Positions 7,153 through 15,817 of a stretch of DNA of 42,515 nt are shown in pieces. Location of the stretch: assembly GCA_944322625.1 (NCBI GenBank), contig CALUPN010000007.1:1-42515 (forward strand), given 5' to 3'. The notes under the pieces are model-generated. The model saw only the letters and a list, made by a program, of their open reading frames with translations, searched no databases and was not told the origin of the DNA. The position numbers and the translations under genes were made by a program. The DNA comes from Candidatus Gastranaerophilales bacterium (GTDB taxonomy: Bacteria; Cyanobacteriota; Vampirovibrionia; Gastranaerophilales; Gastranaerophilaceae). The stretch's first letter is position 1; every line of letters begins with the position of its first letter.

Positions 7153-7316
7153 TAATTTGACCCTCCGTTATATTTGCCAGAGCTTTCTAGTTCTTTTATC
7201 AATGCCTTTCTGGCTAACGCACTGATATTCACACAATAGTCTTTTTTTACTTTTTCCAAGAGAAGACCCAACTCTTTGTCCACCTTTATGGTGATGATTC
7301 TACTGTTTTCTTTCAC
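7152..7316 (-). CDS. Ribbon-helix-helix (CopG/Arc-like) regulator
   Basis: A 54-residue protein starting with GTG. SRIITIKVDKELG would form the DNA-contacting beta strand and first helix, and NISALARKALIKELE the second helix, the standard layout of ribbon-helix-helix regulators that bind DNA as dimers. GGAGG lies 8 bases before the GTG. Such proteins are typical antitoxins or plasmid copy-number regulators. Upstream on its own promoter side are two copies of TAAAATGTAATA (7347, 7402) that could be its operator. Confidence 0.65.
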   Translation of the reverse strand: MKENSRIITIKVDKELGLLLEKVKKDYCVNISALARKALIKELESSGKYNGGSN

Positions 7317-7346
7317 TATAGGATTCCTCCGATTATTACTACTAAC

Positions 7347-7413
7347 TAAAATGTAATAATTTTTATTTTCTTAATTAACAAAAGAATTATCTTACACATA
7401 TTAAAATGTAATA
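7347..7413. repeat. Paired direct repeats upstream of the ribbon-helix-helix gene
   Basis: Two identical 12-base copies of TAAAATGTAATA at 7347-7358 and 7402-7413 in AT-rich DNA. They may be operator half-sites. The remainder of the 7317-7647 gap holds no gene I can support. Confidence 0.35.
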
Positions 7414-7647
7414 TTTGTATTAGAAGTAATGGAGTTTTGATATAGAATAGGGGATAAGTATCTTAATAAAACGGCAACTAAGCCCTAAAATGATGGCAAT
7501 ATGCAATATTTCATTAATTATTCATACACAAGCATTATAACGCAACGGTCTCAAACTGACTTATAGAGTTTTATTTGGTGATTCAATATCTCGCATATAC
7601 AATTTTGTTAACTTTATAAGTACTTCCAGTATATATATATTTACTGT

Positions 7648-8502
7648 TTATTTGTTAAAAACTTCTATTGCATTATCTAATATATTTATTCGTATATTTC
7701 CTTTAAAGTTTATTTTTTCTCCATCTATATGACAAGTAAGCCAAGAATTTTCAATATTAACATCTTTCGCACGAATATATTCTGCACGATTACTATTTTT
7801 TCTTATTTTTAATATAATACATAGCAATTCAAAGAAGAATATAATCGGATTTGACGTTTTTAAAACAAATATATCCATTAAGCCATCATCTAATGTCGAA
7901 CTATGTGCAAGCGAAACTATATTACGATACATATTTGCTGCATTAGCGAATATTATACAGGAAGCGTTTATATTGCGTTGTTCTCCGTCAATAAGCATTT
8001 TATATTCCCTCTCTTTAAACCTTAATGCAAAAATAATACCTGTTATAAAATATGCAAAGTAACCGAATTTATTTTTCAATGATTGAGGTGTTTTCCCAAT
8101 AATATCAGCATCATAGCCTATCCCGCAACGCAAAATAGACAATTTATCATTAATAGACATCACATCTATTTTTCTGACATTTTCTTTATCAATAGCCTTT
8201 AATGCTTTAGATATATTGTTTATTCCGAGTTTAGCCGCCAACAAATTTGCAGTTCCGCAAGGAATAATCCCCAAATTTTTATTCGTTCCAACTAAATACG
8301 GTAAAACCTTATTAACCGTTCCATCTCCGCCAACGGCAAGTATTGTATCGAATATATCCATTTCAACTTCATTCAGTTGGTCTATCGTTACAAAATGAAA
8401 ATACACTTGTTTTCTTAAAAGAAACTTTTGAATTTTCTTTCTGTATTTTATTGCTTGTTTTCTTCCTGCACTAAAATTTGCAACTACAAGGACGTTATTC
8501 AT
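7648..8502 (-). CDS. Diacylglycerol/lipid kinase family protein
   Basis: A 284-residue soluble lipid kinase of the DagK/YegS type. The N-terminal catalytic domain has the nucleotide-binding GGDGT (58-62) and a following GIIPCGTANLLA. The C-terminal beta domain includes SSTLDDGLMDIFVL. Family members phosphorylate diacylglycerol or related lipids with ATP. Its start overlaps the PAP2 gene by 8 bases. It is the last of the 17 minus-strand genes. Beside PAP2 and a radical SAM protein it could work on a lipid made or recycled with the polysaccharide, but the substrate is unknown. Confidence 0.88.
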   Translation of the reverse strand: MNNVLVVANFSAGRKQAIKYRKKIQKFLLRKQVYFHFVTIDQLNEVEMDIFDTILAVGGDGTVNKVLPYLVGTNKNLGIIPCGTANLLAAKLGINNISKALKAIDKENVRKIDVMSINDKLSILRCGIGYDADIIGKTPQSLKNKFGYFAYFITGIIFALRFKEREYKMLIDGEQRNINASCIIFANAANMYRNIVSLAHSSTLDDGLMDIFVLKTSNPIIFFFELLCIILKIRKNSNRAEYIRAKDVNIENSWLTCHIDGEKINFKGNIRINILDNAIEVFNK

Positions 8503-9106
8503 TCAAACCGCCTTTTTCGAATAATTTAGTGTAAACTGATAACAGAGCCAAACCCAGCAGATAAGCACCAATAACGTCTGTTGGATTATGTACTCCAAGC
8601 CATATTCTTGAGATTCCGACAAACAAAATCCATATAATAGCAAAGACTATTCCTGCATATCTCAAAACTCGATTTTTGCAGTATTTATTTATAAAATAAA
8701 TTATTATTCCCCACAGGCAGAATGTAACCAGACTGTGGCTTGATACATAACTGAAACTTTCAGGATGTATTCCAAGCTGCATTTCATAAGGTGGCCTCGG
8801 ACGGTGAATAAGAGGTTTAATTATACAATTCAGAAGAAATGTAACAAGAGGAATCGAGCATAAAAATAAGATTGATTTATACTCTCTTTTTTTGAAAAAC
8901 CAGAAACTCCCGACAACCAGCGGCAAAGCAACCATTATTGAATACAGTATACAGTCAGGCAATAGCGGAACCCACAATGGTATATTTTTCAGCTCTTCTT
9001 GTAAACGTAGAATAAAAACCCTGTCCCATAAATTAATTATGGGACAAGTTATGGAAGTGATTGAAAAAATTATAAATATTGCAAATAAAAGCAATGTCTT
9101 TTTCAT
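8495..9106 (-). CDS. PAP2-family membrane phosphatase
   Basis: A 203-residue integral membrane phosphatase with about six hydrophobic segments. All three PAP2 motifs are present: KPLIHRPRP, SYVSSHS and SRIWLGVHNPTD, the last holding the catalytic His. Family members dephosphorylate phosphatidic acid or undecaprenyl diphosphate at the outer face of the membrane. I chose the ATG at 9106, 2 bases after the upstream stop, over the longer frame to 9142, which would extend into the radical SAM gene. Undecaprenyl-phosphate recycling or phosphatidate removal are both plausible. Confidence 0.88.
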   Translation of the reverse strand: MKKTLLLFAIFIIFSITSITCPIINLWDRVFILRLQEELKNIPLWVPLLPDCILYSIMVALPLVVGSFWFFKKREYKSILFLCSIPLVTFLLNCIIKPLIHRPRPPYEMQLGIHPESFSYVSSHSLVTFCLWGIIIYFINKYCKNRVLRYAGIVFAIIWILFVGISRIWLGVHNPTDVIGAYLLGLALLSVYTKLFEKGGLNE

Positions 9107-9108
9107 AT

Positions 9109-10638
9109 TTATTTCCCGCACCCTGCACATTGACCTGTACATTTGTGAGCATTCTCTCCGTTCGGTTTTTCAGTCGAGCAGAAAGTATCTCTGTCAACAT
9201 AATACTCGCCTTCAAGAGGGAAAATAGTCATCCAAAGATTATTTCGCCAATCCTCATCAAGAATTTCTTTAACGTCTGATGAGTATTTATCGATTTTTGC
9301 TGTAATTTCAGGATTTGTTAAATAATCCGCAGCCTTTTCATGTGTTTCATAAGGCTTAAATTCCTCATAGTATTTTCTTAAAATATCAGGTCTGTCAACA
9401 ATCATGCAAGGTCTTAACATATTACCGTCATCGTAAGGAATACCATCTCTGATTGCCCTCATAAACGGAGCTGCAAGAGCTTCTGTCAATGTACAATTAT
9501 TAACATTATGAGTTGCAAGGTGAACAAAAGTACATGGTTCAACATCACCTTTTGGGTTAACGTGAATATACTGTCTGCCGCCGGCAATACAACCCATCAT
9601 TTCAGGGCCGTCACCCCAGAAATCAACAGTCATCATAGGTAAAGTGTTTCTTGCATTATAGACTGCTTTCAAGATTTGTTGTCTTTGTTTAGCATCAGGA
9701 ACTAAATCGACATCAGGATTTTCTCCGATTGGCACATAGTGGAAGAACCAAGACCACAAACAACCTTTATCTGAAAGCATTTTCATAAACTCATCAGATG
9801 TTACTTCGTCACAATTTTCTCTTGTTGCGGTAATAGAGCTTCCGAAGAAAATTCCAGCTTCACGAAGCATATCCATTTTTTTCATAACCATATCAAAGCA
9901 GCCTTCGCCTCTGATTTTGTCGTTATTTTCTCTCATACCACCCAGAGAGAACATCGGCTGAACATTCCCTAGTTTTTTAAGTTTTTCAACGGTTTTTTCG
10001 GTAATCAAAGACCCGTTAGTGAATGTAATAAACGTACAATCGTTAAATTCTTCACAAAGTTCTAAAAACTCTTTGCGGCAGAACGGCTCTCCGCCCACGA
10101 TAGGGAATATGTGAATTCCCATAACATCACGAGCTTCGGTGAAAATTTCTCTCCATTTTTCTTTTGTCAAATCTTCTCTAACATCGTATTCGTGAGCCCA
10201 GCAGCCTTTACAGTGAAAATTACAGTTCTTTGTAATACTTGCAAGTAAAACCGTCGGCGGGAAAAACCCGTTCTTTTTATTGAATTCCGTACGTTTTCTT
10301 AAATTATCGCCGTAATATCCATTAACAAAAAAGTTCTTAATCCATTTGTTACGGCAGTTCGGGTGTAATTCCGTCAGAATCTTTTTCCACCACAAAAGAT
10401 GTGGGTGTTCGGATTCAAACAGCCATTGCATTCTTTTTGCGTGATTTATACCACCTTTTGAACCTGAGATTTTTTCAAATATTTTAGCAAGATTTATTAA
10501 TTTTTGTTTGCTAAAATTATGACCTAAATAATTTATTGTTTGGTCTATAACAAAGTTATTAAATTTTAGTTTAAGCCCGTCAAAAGCTCCCATTGAATTT
10601 GACTGCCAAACAGTCGATTGTTTTTCTACTTTTCCCAT
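9109..10638 (-). CDS. Radical SAM protein with C-terminal Cys cluster (509 residues)
   Basis: The radical SAM Fe-S site is CNFHCKGC (C139, C143, C146), in a TIM-barrel domain with the IVGGEPF motif. About 130 residues precede it. Beyond the barrel lie more cysteines (CIAGGRQY, VEPCTF, RPCMI) and a final cluster near 500-507 (CTGQCAGC), suggesting extra Fe-S clusters as in SPASM-type enzymes. AAGGAGA precedes the ATG. It is followed at once by PAP2 and lipid kinase genes, which suggests a lipid substrate. Bacterial membrane-spanning-lipid synthases are also long radical SAM enzymes, but I cannot show homology; the function is unknown. Confidence 0.85.
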   Translation of the reverse strand: MGKVEKQSTVWQSNSMGAFDGLKLKFNNFVIDQTINYLGHNFSKQKLINLAKIFEKISGSKGGINHAKRMQWLFESEHPHLLWWKKILTELHPNCRNKWIKNFFVNGYYGDNLRKRTEFNKKNGFFPPTVLLASITKNCNFHCKGCWAHEYDVREDLTKEKWREIFTEARDVMGIHIFPIVGGEPFCRKEFLELCEEFNDCTFITFTNGSLITEKTVEKLKKLGNVQPMFSLGGMRENNDKIRGEGCFDMVMKKMDMLREAGIFFGSSITATRENCDEVTSDEFMKMLSDKGCLWSWFFHYVPIGENPDVDLVPDAKQRQQILKAVYNARNTLPMMTVDFWGDGPEMMGCIAGGRQYIHVNPKGDVEPCTFVHLATHNVNNCTLTEALAAPFMRAIRDGIPYDDGNMLRPCMIVDRPDILRKYYEEFKPYETHEKAADYLTNPEITAKIDKYSSDVKEILDEDWRNNLWMTIFPLEGEYYVDRDTFCSTEKPNGENAHKCTGQCAGCGK

Positions 10639-10652
10639 TGTCTTTTCTCCTT

Positions 10653-12014
10653 TTATACTAATATTTCTACCAGAATTTCTTTATTTAATTTTTCTAAGAA
10701 CGTTTTTATACGCTTATATTCTTTAGAATCTGTTTTACCGATAGCTGAAAAGAGGATTACTTTTGAAGAATTTTGTAACCCGTTTTCAAACTCTTCTGAT
10801 ATATCAGCTTTAACGAAATTTATATTTTTAAATTTTGTTAACTCATTAATTAATTTATCTTCAAGCTTTTCAAAGACAATTAACGAGACCTGACTTTTTT
10901 CAGCAAGAAGAATTGATTTAAGGTCAATAAAATCCTTCTCGCAATCATAAATTATATTTTCGCCTAACATTGAATAAGTAAGCTTTTTGTCAGTATTTTC
11001 CCTAAATATAACCGCTATTAATGCAGCTATTACACCAAACACAATACCTAGAATAATGTTTGTAAATAATTTTGGCGAAGTTTGTTCGTAGTCTTGTAAC
11101 CTTCTTGGTTCTTTCAATATGACCACATTTGAGGATTCAGACATATTCTCGACTAATCTTGCCCACTCAAGTTTTTTAGCAAGTTCTGCAACTTTTTCAG
11201 CCTCTTCTCTTAAGGCGATTTCAGACTTTATACCGCTTGCGTATTGCCCCTGGATTCCTGATAATGCTCTTTGGGCAGATTTTGAGAATGCACTCATCGC
11301 TGTAAGTCCGCCTGAACCGGTCATTGAATTTGCAGGCATACCATTAAGTGAATTCATTTTTTTATCCAAATCTGCTTTAGCCTTTTTGTATTCTGCCTCA
11401 AGAACAGTTTTATCGGACTTGGATTTTTCGCTATTAAGTTCTTGGTGTAGAGCGATGTAGTTGTTTATTATGGAATTTACTACGCCATAAGCAAGCTCTT
11501 TATCTTTACTTTTATAGCTTATCGTAACCACATTTGTACCTTTTTTGTTTTCAAACGAAATGCCTTTTTTTAAGAATTTTTCTGTAGTCAAAGGTTTTCC
11601 AGTTTTTACTGTTGGAATAATTCCGAATAATTTTTTAAAACGCAAATCATTTTCTTGAATGACTTTATCAATCACAAGTGGTGATTGCATAATTTCAAGT
11701 TCATTCATGAGGTTTCCACCACCTGACATTAGGGCAGCCATTCCACCACCTGTTCCAACTTCTGAAATAAAATAAGGATTGATTTCAGCCATGTTTGAAC
11801 TGTTTGTCTTGTTGATGTACAAATCTGCATCAACAGTGTATTTCTTTGCAGAAATAAAAGTCATCAAGACAAAGAATAGAAAAACTGCGACAAATATTTT
11901 TGCAATAAGGAACTTTCTGCTCCAAAGTGCAAGAAAAATTTTCTTTAAGTCGATAGTGAGTTCTTCGTCCAATTCGTCCTGCGGACAGTAGTAGTTTAAT
12001 TTTTGCTCTTGCAT
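10653..12014 (-). CDS. Wzz-like polysaccharide chain-length / co-polymerase protein
   Basis: A 453-residue inner-membrane protein. After an acidic N-terminus comes a first membrane helix (about 34-52), a large periplasmic domain with coiled-coil segments (residues about 180-300), the Pro-containing TSPKLFTNIILGIVFGVIAA second helix, and a cytoplasmic C-terminus of about 125 residues. Proteins of this type set chain length with the Wzy polymerase. The C-terminus has the alternating strands and helices expected of a tyrosine-kinase-like fold but no Walker A and no Tyr cluster. AAAGGAG lies before the ATG at 12014. No separate kinase gene is present. Confidence 0.82.
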   Translation of the reverse strand: MQEQKLNYYCPQDELDEELTIDLKKIFLALWSRKFLIAKIFVAVFLFFVLMTFISAKKYTVDADLYINKTNSSNMAEINPYFISEVGTGGGMAALMSGGGNLMNELEIMQSPLVIDKVIQENDLRFKKLFGIIPTVKTGKPLTTEKFLKKGISFENKKGTNVVTISYKSKDKELAYGVVNSIINNYIALHQELNSEKSKSDKTVLEAEYKKAKADLDKKMNSLNGMPANSMTGSGGLTAMSAFSKSAQRALSGIQGQYASGIKSEIALREEAEKVAELAKKLEWARLVENMSESSNVVILKEPRRLQDYEQTSPKLFTNIILGIVFGVIAALIAVIFRENTDKKLTYSMLGENIIYDCEKDFIDLKSILLAEKSQVSLIVFEKLEDKLINELTKFKNINFVKADISEEFENGLQNSSKVILFSAIGKTDSKEYKRIKTFLEKLNKEILVEILV

Positions 12015-12024
12015 AAGTTCTCCT

Positions 12025-12909
12025 TTATATATTAATTTCCTTATTAAAAACAACCTTCATAACTTTTTTAAGAACTTTTTTAGGGAATTCTTTATTAAAT
12101 TTTGCACATTTCAAAGCCCTTCTTTTTGATTCTCTCCAGTTTTTTCTTAAATACTTAATTTCAGAATCCACTTTAATAATGGCGTCTTTGCCTAATATTA
12201 ATCTGCGTTGTATTTTTTCTTTTTCTACTTCATCTATTATGTATTTAACCCCAATATCTAATTGATTTATAAATGAATAATAGAATTTTTTGTAGAAATC
12301 GTTAAGATTTTTATACTCATCAATAGTCGTTACTTTATTCCAATGTGTGCCAATATCTGTTCCAGGAAACCAACCCAATTCAAAAGCCATTACTCTGCAA
12401 AAACTTTTTGCCTCATGCCACACGACGGAAGAAAAACCTTCTATTGCGTGTTTAGAAGCACAATAAGCACTTCCTCCATAACGGAATGATAAGCCATGCA
12501 TAGAAGTATTATTTATAATAGTACCATTTTTATTAGCCCTAAAATGAGGCAACAGAGCATTTATTGTATTAAAAGTACCAAAGAAATTAATTTCCATTAC
12601 TTCTTTCATGTGTTCCAGATTTTCTTCTTCACAAGTTATATTCGCTGATATTCCTGCATTATTAGAAAGAACATCTATCTTCCCAAATTTATCAATTCCT
12701 TTTAGGATAGCTTCCTGTATTGTTTGCGGCGCAGTTACATCAACTGATAAACATAACGCATTTTCATGTTCAAAATCCGGAACACGACGAGCTACAGCTA
12801 TCACATTGTACCCTCTTTCTAAGAGTTGTTTACATAGTTCATGCCCAACTCCGCTTGAAGCACCTGTAACAAACCAAGTTTTTATTTTATTTTTATCTAT
12901 TTTCTTCAT
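12025..12909 (-). CDS. Short-chain dehydrogenase/reductase
   Basis: A 294-residue classical SDR. The NAD(P)-binding TGASSGVG lies at 15-22, with NNAG at 83-86, a Ser near 136 and the catalytic YCASK at 149-153. The basic residues after VAR at 41-42 suggest NADP preference. The last 90 residues are Lys-rich and longer than in the smallest SDRs. It follows the MenD-like gene by 12 bases and precedes the Wzz-like gene by 10, so it most likely reduces a keto intermediate for the polysaccharide; the substrate is unknown. Confidence 0.85.
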   Translation of the reverse strand: MKKIDKNKIKTWFVTGASSGVGHELCKQLLERGYNVIAVARRVPDFEHENALCLSVDVTAPQTIQEAILKGIDKFGKIDVLSNNAGISANITCEEENLEHMKEVMEINFFGTFNTINALLPHFRANKNGTIINNTSMHGLSFRYGGSAYCASKHAIEGFSSVVWHEAKSFCRVMAFELGWFPGTDIGTHWNKVTTIDEYKNLNDFYKKFYYSFINQLDIGVKYIIDEVEKEKIQRRLILGKDAIIKVDSEIKYLRKNWRESKRRALKCAKFNKEFPKKVLKKVMKVVFNKEINI

Positions 12910-12921
12910 TATAAAAATCCT

Positions 12922-14601
12922 TTATTTGATTATTTTTCTTACACCCTTATATACGTTTATAAATCCTTCTTCTATTTGATTACGATTTGTATACACCATC
13001 AAATCTAATCCTTTTTGCTCATCTTCTGTTGTAGTAAAAACTTCAAACAAAATTGGCTTATCACATTCGCAATGGCAAAATTCTTCAATTTGTCCTAAAA
13101 AAGATTCTCTAGTGTTTGCACTCATATATCTAAAACCACAAGATTCAGCCCAACCTTTTGCACCACCTTTATTATGTCCTGCCGCTGCGATTAAAAAATC
13201 AGTTTTGTCTTGAATATTTTGCTGACAAGTATGTGAATTTAATCTAAATTCAACACTTTTTTGATTATTTACAACAATAAGTCGTAAATTATTCTTGATA
13301 TGTTTGTTACCTAAAATATTCATATCGTAAAAGAATGCAGTGTCCCCAATAACACCAAAACATTTTTTATTTATATTCGCTAACGATTGACCAACTAGTG
13401 TTGAAACTGCACCATCAATGCCAAATCCACCAACGTTACAATTAATATAAATAGACTTATCAAACTCAAAGAAATTCGAATTTCTTAAAGAATTTAGAAT
13501 AGCTATATGTAATGACGAATTTTTAGGTAAATGTTTTGACAATTCCATTGATATTAGAGAATTACATAAGGGTAACTCTAAAATTTTTATATCTTGTAGT
13601 AATTCAGCCAATTGATTAAAGTAGTAAGATTTTTCTAAGTTTAAATCTAACAATTTTTTGAAAAAAGTTAACTCAGAACAACAAAATAATTTTTCTAAAG
13701 GCCTATTATTCCTATTAGCAAATTTACAAAGTTCTGATATTCTCCAAATTTTTGCTTTTTTAAAACAAGATACAAATGAATATTCCCCTGAGATTTCACC
13801 GATATCTATTATTAGGTCTGGAAATATGTTTAATCTTTTCATTGTTGCAATTTGAGCAACCATTATTTTGTTTTGTCCATAATAATTTGATGTATTATCG
13901 CACAACACAGGAATTCCGTTTTTTTCTGCGAATTTTGATATATTATCTTCTTCATCTTGAGTAAATTTTTTATGAGAACCTATAAAAATTGCAATATTCT
14001 TATTTTTTAATTCATTAGGTGAAATTTCAAAATTCTCATTTAAATATTCTGTTTTCCAGACACTTGGCAAAGGTTTTTTGACTCTATCAAATTCAAAATT
14101 TGATACAGAATCAATATGAACAGGTTCATTATTGTATACAGCTTTTGATAATGCTGCATTTAAATATGTTAAGCACCTTGAAATATCTTCATTATTATTA
14201 ATTTCTCCTAGTTGTACACTTAATGCTTTTACATCATTTTGTGAAACACTTCTATCTATATACTGAGGCATTATATTAAAACGATTAGTATTATCATCTA
14301 AAAATGTAAGTGCAATTATAGGAATTTTGCGATAATAAGCTTCTGTTAAAGCAGATAAATAATTTCTACTTGCGGTTGCACCAGTGCAAGTAATAACAAC
14401 AGGTTTTTGCTTTTCATATGCAAGACCTGTTGCAACATATGCAGCACTTCTTTCATCAAGAACAGAATAACATTCAAAAAAACTATCTTCCTGAACCATA
14501 TAGTTAAAACAAGAATTTCTTGTACCTGGACTGGCTACAACAGTATTAATATTATATGCTTTTAGCATTGCTATTATATATTGTAATGTATTGTATTCCA
14601 T
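12922..14601 (-). CDS. MenD-like thiamine diphosphate-dependent enzyme
   Basis: A 559-residue ThDP enzyme most like MenD in layout. The N-terminal Pyr domain has SPGTRNS (24-30) and DERSAAYVATGLA with the cofactor-activating Glu at 50, and the C-terminal PP domain has GDTAFFYDMN followed by VVNN, the Mg-ThDP motif (GDT instead of the usual GDG/GDL). No other menaquinone gene is nearby, so a role in menaquinone synthesis is unlikely. Embedded between Wzx and an SDR, it may add a carbon unit to a keto sugar or decarboxylate a 2-oxo acid used as a substituent. The specific reaction is inference. Confidence 0.8.
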   Translation of the reverse strand: MEYNTLQYIIAMLKAYNINTVVASPGTRNSCFNYMVQEDSFFECYSVLDERSAAYVATGLAYEKQKPVVITCTGATASRNYLSALTEAYYRKIPIIALTFLDDNTNRFNIMPQYIDRSVSQNDVKALSVQLGEINNNEDISRCLTYLNAALSKAVYNNEPVHIDSVSNFEFDRVKKPLPSVWKTEYLNENFEISPNELKNKNIAIFIGSHKKFTQDEEDNISKFAEKNGIPVLCDNTSNYYGQNKIMVAQIATMKRLNIFPDLIIDIGEISGEYSFVSCFKKAKIWRISELCKFANRNNRPLEKLFCCSELTFFKKLLDLNLEKSYYFNQLAELLQDIKILELPLCNSLISMELSKHLPKNSSLHIAILNSLRNSNFFEFDKSIYINCNVGGFGIDGAVSTLVGQSLANINKKCFGVIGDTAFFYDMNILGNKHIKNNLRLIVVNNQKSVEFRLNSHTCQQNIQDKTDFLIAAAGHNKGGAKGWAESCGFRYMSANTRESFLGQIEEFCHCECDKPILFEVFTTTEDEQKGLDLMVYTNRNQIEEGFINVYKGVRKIIK

Positions 14602-14605
14602 TAAA

Positions 14606-15817
14606 TTATCTCCTTATTTTTAAATATTCTAATCCGCATAATGTATATCTTACTGAAACATATATTGATGAAACTAACAATGTAATAACAGCACCATATA
14701 TTCCCAATTTATGTAATACTAATAGCCCCAATATTGTTACTATTGTCGTTTCAATTTTCATTTTAACTTTTTCTATTTGTTTATCAATTGCAGTTAAATA
14801 ACCTCCCCAAATTGCACCATTGCATATAAAAATATTAGCCACAAAATAAATTATAAGTATCAAATGCGCATTTTGATAATAATCTTGTCCATAAACAAAT
14901 TTAAGCAAAATTTTACCAAAGAAAATCATAAATAATAAAATTAATAATAAAATAGGAATTATAAATTTTAAATTATGGATTATAATTTTTTTATTATTTT
15001 CTGACCTGTTATTTATTAATTCTGGTACCATTTTTTGAACTTGTGCAATTGATAAAAGCCCTACTATACTTGCAATTGTTGCAGCTGAAAAATATAATGC
15101 TGCATCTTCTTTAACTAAAAAAATAGCTACATATAGAGCAGATAATTGTGTGTATAAGTAATCTGTAATAGTAGACCCCATATAGCCACAAATACTTTTA
15201 TCTATCATTTTATAAAATCTTTTTAAATGGTTAAAAACTAATAAATAATTTATTTTTGCAAAATATGAACATTGAATAAAATTAAACAAACCTAACCCAA
15301 TATTTAATACCAAAAATTTTAATAAAGATAATTTTAAAATATATGATATTATTGCAATTATCGAAATTCCTATTGCGTAAAAAATATTAATCTTTGCAAT
15401 TGTATTAAAGGTTTTTGTTGCCTGAAAATAAGGCAAAATGAGACCAAAGAATGTTCCATCAAAAAACGACCTAACAACAATTAAAATAAATAGTAAGTGG
15501 TTTTCTAATTTAAAAAATATTGAGAATATAGCTATTAAAATAGCTATGTTAATTGCATTTAGTAAAAACAATGATATTTTTAATTTTACTTCTTTAACAT
15601 TTGCTTGAGAAGATACTAAAATATAATTTGCAAAATCCATATTCGCAAACATTAAACAAAAAACTGCAATATTTTTATAACTTGAAAACAACCCAAAATC
15701 ATAAACGGATAAATATCTAGCAATAATAAATAACACTAATGTCCCTGCAATTTGCCTTGCGTAGAGCGACATTGCATATAAATGATTATTGAAAATATTT
15801 TTAATTATATTACCCAC
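14606..15817 (-). CDS. Wzx-type polysaccharide flippase
   Basis: A 403-residue, strongly hydrophobic protein with about 12 predicted membrane helices and the MATE/MOP-type opening NHLYAMSLYARQIAGTLVLF. Family members flip undecaprenyl-diphosphate-linked repeat units across the inner membrane. The start is a GTG overlapping the pyruvyl-transferase stop region by 8 bases. Position between the pyruvyl transferase and MenD-like genes supports the role. Assigned by topology and context more than by motifs. Confidence 0.82.
   Translation of the reverse strand: MGNIIKNIFNNHLYAMSLYARQIAGTLVLFIIARYLSVYDFGLFSSYKNIAVFCLMFANMDFANYILVSSQANVKEVKLKISLFLLNAINIAILIAIFSIFFKLENHLLFILIVVRSFFDGTFFGLILPYFQATKTFNTIAKINIFYAIGISIIAIISYILKLSLLKFLVLNIGLGLFNFIQCSYFAKINYLLVFNHLKRFYKMIDKSICGYMGSTITDYLYTQLSALYVAIFLVKEDAALYFSAATIASIVGLLSIAQVQKMVPELINNRSENNKKIIIHNLKFIIPILLLILLFMIFFGKILLKFVYGQDYYQNAHLILIIYFVANIFICNGAIWGGYLTAIDKQIEKVKMKIETTIVTILGLLVLHKLGIYGAVITLLVSSIYVSVRYTLCGLEYLKIRR

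Noticed and set aside
7034..7225. Plus-strand ORF of 63 residues
   Set aside because: It overlaps the end of the preceding gene and lies opposite the ribbon-helix-helix gene and its coupled frame, and has no ribosome site; it is a shadow.
12922..14601. True menaquinone-synthesis MenD
   Set aside because: No other men genes are near, it sits within a polysaccharide operon, and the ThDP motif differs; kept as MenD-like only.
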